A stretch of DNA of 64,000 nucleotides from Flammeovirgaceae bacterium UBA2366 (GTDB lineage Bacteria > Bacteroidota > Bacteroidia > Cytophagales > Cyclobacteriaceae). Below, piece by piece: positions 17,385 to 26,153 of this stretch. The translations under genes and the position numbers were made by a program. Positions within the stretch are counted from its first letter, which is position 1. Every line of letters begins with the position of its first letter. The DNA lies in contig DDTK01000015.1 of assembly GCA_002344065.1 (NCBI GenBank), positions 310,001 to 374,000 on the forward strand, in the 5' to 3' direction. The notes below the pieces were generated by a model. That model had not been told where the DNA came from, ran no database searches, and saw nothing but the letters and a program-made list of their open reading frames with translations.

Positions 17385-19070
17385 TTAAGAAGCTGTTTCA
17401 CTCAACTTATCCACAATTTCTGCTTCTGGTTCTGTAAATAATAAATCCCGCAACGCATGTATCATTTGCCTCACGGATATATTAAAGGCACGATTGATGG
17501 TGATTAAAGTAGGGATATCAGTTTGTTTTATTTTTTTTGAAGCGATAGATGCGGTAATAAGTTGTGTGAATGAGATATCGTCTTCTTTGTTTTTAACCGT
17601 CAGGTTATGCAACAAACTGATATTGGTACTAACCTCAGTTTGTTCCAAAATAGTAATAAACGCCTGATGGGTAGCATCCCATTTTTCCTTGAAGTACTGC
17701 ATCAATTCTTCAAGCGCTGTGCTGTCCAAACTTTCAGCGTCCTGAAGATTATGTTGGATGTCTTTTAGGATTTTTGCCGAGGCAACAGCATTACGTGTGG
17801 CGTGAAGTAATTTATTTAGTTCACGTGCCTCAAGATCATGAAGCTCATTCATCTGTAAACCTGAGGCGAAGGTGTAAATCTCCGCTTCCAGTTGTTTAAT
17901 CATTTGATACTGGTCGGTAATCGATAATTCTTTTGTTTGTCCGGGCATTTCTTTTTTCTGAAAGGAAAGAAAGGGTTCCCTTCGTGTTAATTTTAAAATG
18001 CGCAGGTGATAGAGGAGAACTTCCACAACCAGGTGGCGGATCTCGGTTTTAATGGCAGCAATACCTGCTTCAGGCACATCGGGTTTAAGGGTGTGGAGGC
18101 ATCGCGTAAGCGTGGTCTTTTTTTCAGGTATCACTCGAACAATAAACCTGGTGAAGAACCCAATCAGTGGAAGGAAAACAAGCACCCCCAATAGGTTAAA
18201 CAAAGTATGGAAGAATGCGATGGCCGTTACCGGATCGTTTTCCAGGTGTACAACTTTTTCAACCAGGTAAATCAATAGTTGAAAGATGATGATGGCCAGT
18301 ACTGCTGTTATCGCATTAAAAAGTAAATGGCTAAAAGCTACCCGTTTTTTTATGGTTTGTGATCCTAATGAACCTATCAGCACAGTTAATGTAGTGCCCA
18401 GGTTAATGCCGATAACCATGTAGGCTGCCAACGGAAATGAAAGTATGCCTGAATTAATGGCGCTGAGAATAATAGCCATGGAGGCAGAACTGGATTGAAT
18501 AATTGCAGTAAGCACAAAGCCAATGATAATAAAAACGATTCCAGGATAATGCTGAACAGTACTGAGATCATAGTGTTGTGCCATTCCCTCAATACTAGTC
18601 TTCATATAATCCAAACCCATGAAGAGCAGTCCAAAGCCTACTAAGAATTTGAATATGTTCGCGGCCCGACTGGACGAGCTAAAAAAAATCAAACCCACTC
18701 CGCCAATTCCAACAAAAGGCAAGGCAAGTATTTCAATTTTAAACTTAAACCCAAGTGTGGCAACCACCCAACTGGTGAGTGTTGTACCGAGGTTTGATCC
18801 GATAATTACGCCAATGGCGCTTTCCATGCCCAACACACCGGCACCGGCAAAAGCCAAAACCATTAACGAAACGGCCGTGCTGCTTTGCAATACAGCGGTT
18901 GCCAGTGTTCCACTAAGCACGCTCCTAAACCAATTTTCTGTGAACTTTCGGATAAGCTTGCGGAACGTTCCACCGGAAAGCTGCTTGAGGGAATCTTCTA
19001 GTTGGTGCATACCAAACAGAAATATTCCAATTCCGGCCAGCAACTCAATAACATTCAGTTCTGAATTCAT
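17385..19070 (-). CDS. Na+/phosphate symporter with PhoU-like C-terminal domain
   Basis: 561 residues. Residues 1-310 hold about eight to nine membrane segments in two inverted halves, each with the hallmark QSS motif: LQSSTAVSLMVLAF and IQSSSASMAIILSAI. This matches the NptA/YjbB (PF02690) family, which takes up or exports phosphate with sodium. Residues 350-555 are soluble and helical, resembling PhoU, and probably regulate transport. It is divergent from the TIGR02757 gene with only about 40-50 bases between starts, so the promoters must overlap. Confidence 0.9.
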   Translation of the reverse strand: MNSELNVIELLAGIGIFLFGMHQLEDSLKQLSGGTFRKLIRKFTENWFRSVLSGTLATAVLQSSTAVSLMVLAFAGAGVLGMESAIGVIIGSNLGTTLTSWVVATLGFKFKIEILALPFVGIGGVGLIFFSSSSRAANIFKFLVGFGLLFMGLDYMKTSIEGMAQHYDLSTVQHYPGIVFIIIGFVLTAIIQSSSASMAIILSAINSGILSFPLAAYMVIGINLGTTLTVLIGSLGSQTIKKRVAFSHLLFNAITAVLAIIIFQLLIYLVEKVVHLENDPVTAIAFFHTLFNLLGVLVFLPLIGFFTRFIVRVIPEKKTTLTRCLHTLKPDVPEAGIAAIKTEIRHLVVEVLLYHLRILKLTRREPFLSFQKKEMPGQTKELSITDQYQMIKQLEAEIYTFASGLQMNELHDLEARELNKLLHATRNAVASAKILKDIQHNLQDAESLDSTALEELMQYFKEKWDATHQAFITILEQTEVSTNISLLHNLTVKNKEDDISFTQLITASIASKKIKQTDIPTLITINRAFNISVRQMIHALRDLLFTEPEAEIVDKLSETAS

Positions 19071-19117
19071 GTATAGATTGGTTTGGTGAAATTTAATGGT
19101 TTTATGTTTTGGAGAGA

Positions 19118-19939
19118 ATGATCTTTATCATTACTTGCCCAGGCATGCAACGAGCCAAAGCTAAAAGGCAACAACTTACCGGAAGTGACCTGAAATCTTT
19201 TCTTGAACAAAAATTGCTGGAGTACAACCAGCCCGGTTTTATTGAGCACGACCCTGTTTCCATACCACATTTATTTTCAAAGAAGCAGGATATAGAAATA
19301 GCCGGCTTTTTTGCAGCTACATTAACCTGGGGGCAACGCATTACGATCATCAACAATTGCAAGAAATTGTTAACCTGGATGGACAACGATCCGCATCAGT
19401 TTATTCTACATCATTCTGAAAAGGATTTAAAACCATTTACGGCATTCACGCACAGAACCTTTAACTCAACAGACACGCTATATTTTATAGCATTTTTAAA
19501 ATGGTTTTATTCCGGGCATACTACCTTGGAGAAAGCCTTTCATATTGAGACAAAAGATGCTACGATAGAAAAAGGTCTTGTAAATTTTCACAACCTGTTT
19601 TTTAGTTTGCCTGATTTTCCACCACGCACCAAAAAGCATGTTGCTACCCCCGAACGTAAATCAGCCTGCAAAAGGCTCACGATGTATTTACGTTGGATGG
19701 TTCGTGACGATAATAAAGGAGTTGATTTTGGGATATGGAAAACTATAAAGCCAGCGCAGTTGGTTTGCCCGTGCGATGTACATGTAGAACGCGTAGCCCG
19801 AAAATTAAAATTGATCAATCGGAAACAAACCGATTGGCTTACGGCATGTGAATTGACTGAGAATCTGCGCAAGCTGGATGCTGATGATCCCGTTAAGTAT
19901 GATTTTGCGCTTTTCGGCTTGGGTTTGGAGAAGTATTAA
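19118..19939 (+). CDS. TIGR02757 family protein (DUF2400)
   Basis: About 273 residues. It is recognised by family blocks: VSIPHLFSKKQDIEIAGFFA, LTWGQRITIINNCKKLL, KRLTMYLRWMVRDDNKGVDFG, and VCPCDVHVERVARKL. The family is widespread in Bacteroidota and other bacteria; it looks helical and distantly like HhH-GPD proteins, but no function is established. Start choice is uncertain: TTG at 19109, ATG at 19118 and ATG at 19145 are in frame. I use 19118; 19145 (MQRAKAKRQQ) fits the start of the conserved region best. It converges with the cyanophycinase-like gene 4 bases downstream. Confidence 0.85.
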   Translation: MIFIITCPGMQRAKAKRQQLTGSDLKSFLEQKLLEYNQPGFIEHDPVSIPHLFSKKQDIEIAGFFAATLTWGQRITIINNCKKLLTWMDNDPHQFILHHSEKDLKPFTAFTHRTFNSTDTLYFIAFLKWFYSGHTTLEKAFHIETKDATIEKGLVNFHNLFFSLPDFPPRTKKHVATPERKSACKRLTMYLRWMVRDDNKGVDFGIWKTIKPAQLVCPCDVHVERVARKLKLINRKQTDWLTACELTENLRKLDADDPVKYDFALFGLGLEKY

Positions 19940-19943
19940 TCAT

Positions 19944-20954
19944 TTACTTAACCTTAAGCACACCATTTTCCGAATACCAATATTGATTAGGGGCGTCAGT
20001 TGGCCATTCATTAATATTGAAGGCCGGTGTGCCTGTGGTGCTTGCCTGAAAAATATATGCACGTACTGCCTCCTGGTTTTGAACCCAATTCAAGGGTGTA
20101 TTGGGGATACAGTTTTCCGGGGCTTTTCCCTGGTTGATAAGAAAATAGGCTTTATTCAATCCATAAATCGAAGCATTTCCTGCCTGATCGATACAAACGG
20201 CTGTGCGTTCATCAACGCCAATACCCCGCGCATCGATTTCACTGTCTGTTATCATTCTTGCCATGAAGGCCAAATGCCTTCCATGCCGTTCGCGTTGTGT
20301 GTAGTGTTGATCGGTAATGGTGTTGCTGAGGTATGGGATTTTTATGAAGCTCTCAGAAATACTTAAACGAGGATCATAAGGATTTTGCAGGGCCTCAGAC
20401 GAAATTATACTTCCATTTTTGGCGTCAAAAATAATTTCACCAAGAACCGCACACCCCGCACTGGTTCCGCCTATTGGAACTTTCTTTTCATCAATCAGGT
20501 ATTGTATCGCGCTTGAAACTTCGGTGTTGGCCCAGTAGTTAACATAATTAGCCTGATCACCACCTGCTATAAACAGGGCTTCCGCGTTTCTGATTTTATC
20601 GCGTGCTTCATCCAGGTTGGCCTTCTCACGACTATCAATTAAGAGTGTTTCTACGGAGTTCAGTTCACCCAATCCTTTGATATAATTATTATAGCCGGTT
20701 GAACCTGAGGCTCTGATCACGACAAAATCACCACCCTTGGCCCGGTCAATCATCCACCGGAAGGCCTCATCAACATCGGTGCTCCCCCCCATAAGAACGA
20801 TACCTAAAGATGTTGGTACGGTTACATCCGCTTGATCACCGGTAATTCCAAGGCTGATGGTTTTTTTTGGGGGGTTATTGGGGGTGAGATTTTCCTGGGC
20901 GTTACAGGACACTAACCAGAGTGATAAAAATGAAAAAGCAAATCTTAAAATCAT
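19944..20954 (-). CDS. Cyanophycinase-like S51 peptidase, lipoprotein
   Basis: 336 residues. A lipoprotein signal has its lipobox at LVSC (Cys17). The peptidase S51 fold is shown by GIVLMGGSTDVDEAF, the GGDQANYVNYW block (131-141) and the nucleophile elbow GGTSAGCAVLGE with Ser165; the stretch TDQHYTQRERHGRHLAFM contains the conserved histidine/arginine region of cyanophycinases. The family hydrolyses beta-aspartyl peptides such as cyanophycin dipeptides. A cell-surface or periplasmic location suggests scavenging. Its ATG overlaps the TGA of the membrane-protein gene upstream (ATGA), so the two are coupled. Confidence 0.88.
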   Translation of the reverse strand: MILRFAFSFLSLWLVSCNAQENLTPNNPPKKTISLGITGDQADVTVPTSLGIVLMGGSTDVDEAFRWMIDRAKGGDFVVIRASGSTGYNNYIKGLGELNSVETLLIDSREKANLDEARDKIRNAEALFIAGGDQANYVNYWANTEVSSAIQYLIDEKKVPIGGTSAGCAVLGEIIFDAKNGSIISSEALQNPYDPRLSISESFIKIPYLSNTITDQHYTQRERHGRHLAFMARMITDSEIDARGIGVDERTAVCIDQAGNASIYGLNKAYFLINQGKAPENCIPNTPLNWVQNQEAVRAYIFQASTTGTPAFNINEWPTDAPNQYWYSENGVLKVK

Positions 20955-21517
20955 TGAATCAAAAGTGTATCGCTGGTAAAGGTAAGGCTGCCGACCAGCA
21001 ATAACAATAAAGCAAGTGCGAGGGCATAGTGAACGATGATATTTTTGGTTTTCCAGATGAGCATAATACTAAACATTGCCACTACTGCAAGTTGCACCGG
21101 TTGCTGAGTAATGGAGTAATGAAGCAAAAAAATGTTTTGGAGAATGGCTACAACAGAAAGCAGGATGGTGAAAAGAAAAAATTTGTTGCAAATAGAAAAG
21201 TAAAATGCTTTGAGATCCAGACTTTTTGGCCACCGACTTGGAAATAATAGGTTGGCAAGAATAAATAACAGTATGGGATACAGAATGACGAAGAGAAACA
21301 TGGGCAAACTCCACTCGTGAAATGCAGTGAACTGATAGGTTTCCCACCACTCATGGATATGCAATACAAATGCAAGCGCGATCCAAATGAAATAAGGTCC
21401 AAATGAGTGGATGGTTTCCCATCGCTTTATGATGCGCGCTACACCCGAAAGAATAAGTGTGAGCCCAAGACCCAGGATAAGCGAGATGAGCACACTGACA
21501 TAATCAAATGGGGTCAT
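20951..21517 (-). CDS. Six-helix membrane protein of unknown function
   Basis: 188 residues, almost entirely hydrophobic. About six membrane helices can be seen, for example VLISLILGLGLTLILSGVA, GPYFIWIALAFVLHI, LPMFLFVILYPILLFILAN and IVHYALALALLLLLVGSL. A central charged loop (SRWPKSLDLK) and a HEWWETYQF motif after helix 2 stand out. No family is recognised with confidence. It is the first gene of a pair with the cyanophycinase-like peptidase (ATGA overlap), but nothing in it suggests a related enzymatic role. Confidence 0.65.
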   Translation of the reverse strand: MTPFDYVSVLISLILGLGLTLILSGVARIIKRWETIHSFGPYFIWIALAFVLHIHEWWETYQFTAFHEWSLPMFLFVILYPILLFILANLLFPSRWPKSLDLKAFYFSICNKFFLFTILLSVVAILQNIFLLHYSITQQPVQLAVVAMFSIMLIWKTKNIIVHYALALALLLLLVGSLTFTSDTLLIQ

Positions 21518-21656
21518 TAACAGTCTCTTTTTTGTTAATTTAAATTCATTCTAAATTATATGTTTAGCCTTTGACCTGGTAATCTTATTCAACTTTCAAC
21601 GAACCTCGAAGAGCACGTTTTAAGGCCTAAATAATTGGTTCCTGCCTTAAAATAAG

Positions 21657-21687
21657 TTTGAAAAAATGACTTCCCATAGTAGATTTG
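21657..21687 (+). promoter_or_regulatory. Bacteroidota-type promoter of the act-cox operon
   Basis: TTTG at 21657-21660 and TAGATTTG at 21680-21687 are separated by 19 bases, an excellent fit to the Bacteroidota TTTG-N19-TAnnTTTG consensus. It lies 37 bases before the actA start codon in a 207-base intergenic region, so it probably drives the respiratory operon. Confidence 0.72.
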
Positions 21688-21724
21688 TGCACCTTGATGT
21701 AAAAACTGGACACTATAACCTATC

Positions 21725-22981
21725 ATGATAAAAGTATCCCTGCACTCACTCCACAAAAGCATCAGCATCCTTGTCTTATTTTTCACGTTTAATTTAGCCT
21801 ACGCACAACAAATACCTACTGAGCCTGAGGCAATTGCCAACGGTGAGTCGTTGTTTAACGCGAACTGTAAGACGTGTCATCGGGTGCATCAAAAACTAGT
21901 AGGCCCGGCTCTGGCCAATGTCTACGATCGCACGCCATCCATTGATTGGCTGAAATCATTTATTCGCAACTCAGCTGCGCTGATTGCCAGTGGCGATGAA
22001 TATGCCGTCAATATATATAATGAGTACAACAAAACTCAGATGACAGCCTTCACTGGTCTGAAGGATGATCAGATCATGAATATTTTGGCGTACATCAAAG
22101 CAGAAACTGAAAAAGGGCCTCCGGTAGCCGCAACGCCTGCTGCTGCTGGCGGTGAAGGTGGAGGTAGCGGGGTTTCATCAGAATATCTTAATATCATTTT
22201 GGTGGGCATGTTGCTCATTTTGGTATTGCTGGTTATTATTTTGGTGTTCCTTGTTTCAGCACTGAAAAGATTCCTCGACCAGAAAGAGTTGAGTGAGGAA
22301 GATAAAGAGCTTGTTCATTCACCCTACACACTATCCAGTGTAACCCGCAGTGCAGGTTTTCGCTTTATTCTGATTTTTATTATCGGATCATTGGGTTTCA
22401 AGGCAGTTATTAATGGCTTATACTCTATTGGCATTCAACAAGGTTATGAACCGAAACAGCCAATAGCATTTTCACACAAACTACATGCAGGTGCCTACGA
22501 AATTGATTGTAAATATTGCCACACAGGGGTGCTAAAAGGAAAAAGCGCCACCATTCCTTCGGTAAATATTTGTATGAACTGTCATCGGTCTGTGAAAACA
22601 GAATCGCCCCTTATTCAAAAAATATGGGCTGCTGCCGATTGGCAACCAGAAACACTTTCATACGGCCCAAATCAAAAGCCAATCGAGTGGGTGCGTATCC
22701 ACAACCTTCCGGACCTTGCCTATTTCAATCACGCCCAACACGTAAATGTAGCCAACATAGAATGTCAGACCTGTCATGGGCCTGTTCAGGAAATGGAAGT
22801 TGTTAAACAATATTCGCTGCTTACAATGGGCTGGTGTATTGATTGTCACCGCAAGACGGATGTTAATTCGAAAGGCAATGCCTATTACGATAAACTTGTT
22901 GAATTGCACAGCGCATCAAACAAGGAACCGATGAAGGTGGAAGACATTGGCGGATTGGAATGTGCCAAGTGTCATTATTAA
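21725..22981 (+). CDS. actA: Alternative complex III subunit ActA with extra N-terminal cytochrome c domain
   Basis: 418 residues. After a signal peptide (to about residue 28) comes a monoheme cytochrome c domain with CKTCH at 48-52 and a likely axial Met in NKTQMTAF. A Gly/Ala-rich linker and two membrane segments (about 160-182 and 213-232) follow, then the ActA multiheme region with five CxxCH motifs: CKYCH, CMNCH, CQTCH, CIDCH and CAKCH. Six hemes c are therefore expected. ActA carries electrons from the ActB side of the menaquinol oxidoreductase toward cytochrome c or the oxidase. It is the first gene of the operon, 37 bases after a consensus promoter. Confidence 0.93.
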   Translation: MIKVSLHSLHKSISILVLFFTFNLAYAQQIPTEPEAIANGESLFNANCKTCHRVHQKLVGPALANVYDRTPSIDWLKSFIRNSAALIASGDEYAVNIYNEYNKTQMTAFTGLKDDQIMNILAYIKAETEKGPPVAATPAAAGGEGGGSGVSSEYLNIILVGMLLILVLLVIILVFLVSALKRFLDQKELSEEDKELVHSPYTLSSVTRSAGFRFILIFIIGSLGFKAVINGLYSIGIQQGYEPKQPIAFSHKLHAGAYEIDCKYCHTGVLKGKSATIPSVNICMNCHRSVKTESPLIQKIWAAADWQPETLSYGPNQKPIEWVRIHNLPDLAYFNHAQHVNVANIECQTCHGPVQEMEVVKQYSLLTMGWCIDCHRKTDVNSKGNAYYDKLVELHSASNKEPMKVEDIGGLECAKCHY

Positions 22982-23033
22982 TCATTTATCATAATTAGAG
23001 TACAATAAGTCAGACTTCGCTTTTATATATATT

Positions 23034-26000
23034 ATGGAGAAAGAATCTACTAAGAAGATATACTGGAAAGGCATGGAGCAACTCACCAACGATGCTGAGT
23101 TTGTAAAACATGCCCATCAGGAATTTGCACCGGGTCCGGAGGAAGATCTTGGCCACTCACGCAGGGATTTCCTGAAGATGATGGGCTTTGGTGTGGCTGC
23201 TGTTTCGTTAGCGGCCTGTGAAGCTCCTATCCGTAAAGCCATACCGTATATAAATAAGCCGGAGGATACTGATCCAAGTATAGCCAACTACTACGCATCT
23301 ACCTATACCAACGGTGGTGACTACTGTAGCATTGTAGTAAAAACCCGTGAAGGTCGCCCGATAAAGATTGAAGGCAACTCACTTTCATCGGTAACGAAAG
23401 GAGGTACCAGTGCGCAGGTTGAAGCCTCTGTACTCTCGCTTTATGATAATGCACGCTTGCGCTTCCCCCGTGTTGCCGATAACAAAAAGGCTTCCTGGGA
23501 AGAACTTGATAAGGCAGTTATTGAGAAATTAACTGCTGTAGGCGGAGGTAAGATTGTTATTGTCAGCAATACCATCATCAGCCCAAGCACAAAGGCAGTA
23601 ATTGAAAAATTTAAATCGAAATACCCTTCAACCCAGCACATTCAATACGATCAAAGTTCGTTTTATGGCATGCTGAAGGCTAATGAAGAATCCTTCGGCA
23701 CAGCTATGATTCCGTCATACGATTTTAGTAAGGCAAAGGTGATCGTTAGTGTGGCAGCTGATTTTCTAAGTTCATGGTTAGCACCGATTGAATTCACCAA
23801 GCAGTATGCGCAAACCCGGGAAGTGGGGGAGGACAAGAAGGAAATGTCCCGTCACTATCAGTTCGAGGCGGGTATGTCACTGGCGGGGGCAAATGCAGAT
23901 TATCGTACACAGATTAAACCTTCAGAAGAAGGTGCTGTATTGGTTCAGCTTTATAATTTATTGGCAGCTAAAGCAGGGAGAGCAAGTGTTAGTGGTGGTG
24001 TTGATAAGCCAAATCTGGCTAAAGCGGCAGAAGATCTTTGGAAGAGCCGGGGCAATGCTTTAGTTGTTGCTGGTTCAAATGATAAATCAGTTCAGGTTGT
24101 AGTTAACGCTATTAACGATATATTAGGAAGCTACGGCTCGACTATTTTACCTCATCTTCCGGTTAACTACCGCCAGGGCGATGATCAGGCTATGGCTAAC
24201 TTTGTAAAAGAAGTAAATGCAGGAAGTGTATCGGGGGTAATATTCTACAATTGCAACCCGGTTTATGATCACCCGATGGGTGCAGAATTGGCCGCTGGCT
24301 TGGGAAAAGTTCAAGTCAAGATCGCTACAACGTATAAAGAAGATGAAACGGCATCACTTGCTGATTTTATTGCGCCTGATCATCATTACCTGGAAGCATG
24401 GAACGATGCTGAGCCAAAGAAAAATCATTACAGTGTAGCTCAGCCTGCCATCACACCGATATTTAAGTCGCGTGCCGCTCAGGAAAGTTTTCTGATTTGG
24501 GCTGGTGAAACTAATGTTGATTATTTTGAAATTGTAAAGAATAACTGGAAGACATGGTTTTATAAATCCGGAAACTTCCAGACATGGTGGGACACCTGCT
24601 TATATAATGGTGTGCTTGAACTTCCTGTTGAAGCAACATCTGTTTCCTTTGCAGGTGATGTAAGCGCTGCAGCGTCAGCCATTGCATCGAATTATAAAGG
24701 TGGCAGTGGTTTTGAAGTTTTTGTTTTTGAAAACGGAACCGTGGGAAATGGCTCTCAAGCCAACAATCCGTTACTTCAGGAGCTACCTGATCCGATTACA
24801 AAAGCAGTTTGGGAACACTACGTGACAGTAGCTCCAGCTGATTCCAAAGGAATTAATTTTAAAGAAGCAAAAACTGAATACTACACCATTTCCATAAACG
24901 GAAAGGAACCTGTTAAACTTCCGGTATTGGTACAACCGGGTCAGACACCTGGCACATTAGGTATTCCATTAGGGTATGGCCGTACCAAAGCCGGTAAAGT
25001 AGCCGATGGTATTGGTAAGAATGTTTATCCGTTAATCGGAATGGTTAATGGATCGCTTAGCTACAGTGTTGCGGGTGCAACATTTGAAGCTGCAGGTGAG
25101 CGTTACCAAATTGCTACCACGCAAACTCACCAAACCTACATGGCTCGTCAGACAGTCGTGCAAGAAACTACCTTGTCGAATTTTGAGCGTGTCGATTGGA
25201 AAAAGGAATTCCAGCCTAAAATTGCAACCTGGAAAGACCCTAACCATAAAGTTGCACCTGAAGAACTTTCTTTATGGAAAGGCCACGATTACAATAACCA
25301 CCATTGGGGTATGGCCATCGACCTCAATACTTGTATTGGTTGTGGTGCATGTGTGGTAGCGTGTAACGTAGAGAACAACGTCTCCATGGTGGGTCGTGAA
25401 GAGGTGATCAATCGCAGGGAGATGCATTGGTTGCGCATCGACCGCTACTACAGCAGTGATGCAGCCGTACATGATGTACGTGGTTTGGAAGAAGCTGCTG
25501 AAAATCCAGAAGTAGTATTCCAGCCTATGTTGTGCCAGCATTGTAATAATGCGCCTTGCGAAACGGTTTGTCCGGTAGCAGCAACGACACACAGCACAGA
25601 AGGATTAAATCAAATGACGTATAACCGTTGTATTGGTACACGTTACTGTGCCAACAACTGTCCTTATAAAGTGAGACGCTTCAACTGGTTTAAGTATCAT
25701 GATAATCGCCAGTTTGAAAAGGTCAATCCGGCCATGAACACCGACTTAGGTAAGATGGTATTGAACCCTGATGTAACCGTACGTTCACGCGGTGTGATGG
25801 AAAAATGTTCATTCTGCGTACAACGTATTCAGAATGGAAAACTTCAGGCGAAGAAGGAGAGAAGGCCATTGAAAGATGGTGAAGTTATAACGGCTTGTCA
25901 GGCTTCCTGCTCAACAGGCGCGATCGTATTTGGTGATGTGAATGATCCGGAAAGCCGCATCAGTAAGTTGCTGAAGATCGCTCCAAGAAATCCGGAAAGA

Positions 26001-26114
26001 CCTAATGGCATTGATAAGCTTGCTGGTAATCCAAGGGCTTACCAGGTGTTGGAGGAAGTAGGCGTGAAGCCAAACATCTGGTACCTCACCAAAGTGAGAA
26101 ATAAGGACGCATAG
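23034..26114 (+). CDS. actB: Alternative complex III iron-sulfur subunit ActB
   Basis: 1026 residues, a fusion of a molybdopterin-oxidoreductase-like domain (about 75-730, without evident cofactor-binding cysteines) and an FeS domain (about 755-1000). A Tat motif SRRDFLK (42-48) precedes a hydrophobic stretch ending in a lipobox LAAC (Cys62), in line with the lipid-anchored ActB known from Flavobacterium. Four cluster motifs are visible: CIGCGACVVAC, CQHCNNAPCETVCP, CIGTRYCANNCPYK and CSFCVQRIQ...CQASC, expected to hold three [4Fe-4S] and one [3Fe-4S]. It should face the periplasm. Confidence 0.95.
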   Translation: MEKESTKKIYWKGMEQLTNDAEFVKHAHQEFAPGPEEDLGHSRRDFLKMMGFGVAAVSLAACEAPIRKAIPYINKPEDTDPSIANYYASTYTNGGDYCSIVVKTREGRPIKIEGNSLSSVTKGGTSAQVEASVLSLYDNARLRFPRVADNKKASWEELDKAVIEKLTAVGGGKIVIVSNTIISPSTKAVIEKFKSKYPSTQHIQYDQSSFYGMLKANEESFGTAMIPSYDFSKAKVIVSVAADFLSSWLAPIEFTKQYAQTREVGEDKKEMSRHYQFEAGMSLAGANADYRTQIKPSEEGAVLVQLYNLLAAKAGRASVSGGVDKPNLAKAAEDLWKSRGNALVVAGSNDKSVQVVVNAINDILGSYGSTILPHLPVNYRQGDDQAMANFVKEVNAGSVSGVIFYNCNPVYDHPMGAELAAGLGKVQVKIATTYKEDETASLADFIAPDHHYLEAWNDAEPKKNHYSVAQPAITPIFKSRAAQESFLIWAGETNVDYFEIVKNNWKTWFYKSGNFQTWWDTCLYNGVLELPVEATSVSFAGDVSAAASAIASNYKGGSGFEVFVFENGTVGNGSQANNPLLQELPDPITKAVWEHYVTVAPADSKGINFKEAKTEYYTISINGKEPVKLPVLVQPGQTPGTLGIPLGYGRTKAGKVADGIGKNVYPLIGMVNGSLSYSVAGATFEAAGERYQIATTQTHQTYMARQTVVQETTLSNFERVDWKKEFQPKIATWKDPNHKVAPEELSLWKGHDYNNHHWGMAIDLNTCIGCGACVVACNVENNVSMVGREEVINRREMHWLRIDRYYSSDAAVHDVRGLEEAAENPEVVFQPMLCQHCNNAPCETVCPVAATTHSTEGLNQMTYNRCIGTRYCANNCPYKVRRFNWFKYHDNRQFEKVNPAMNTDLGKMVLNPDVTVRSRGVMEKCSFCVQRIQNGKLQAKKERRPLKDGEVITACQASCSTGAIVFGDVNDPESRISKLLKIAPRNPERPNGIDKLAGNPRAYQVLEEVGVKPNIWYLTKVRNKDA

Positions 26115-26153
26115 CAGAAAACAGAAACGAATAAACGAGAGACGTAAAATATT

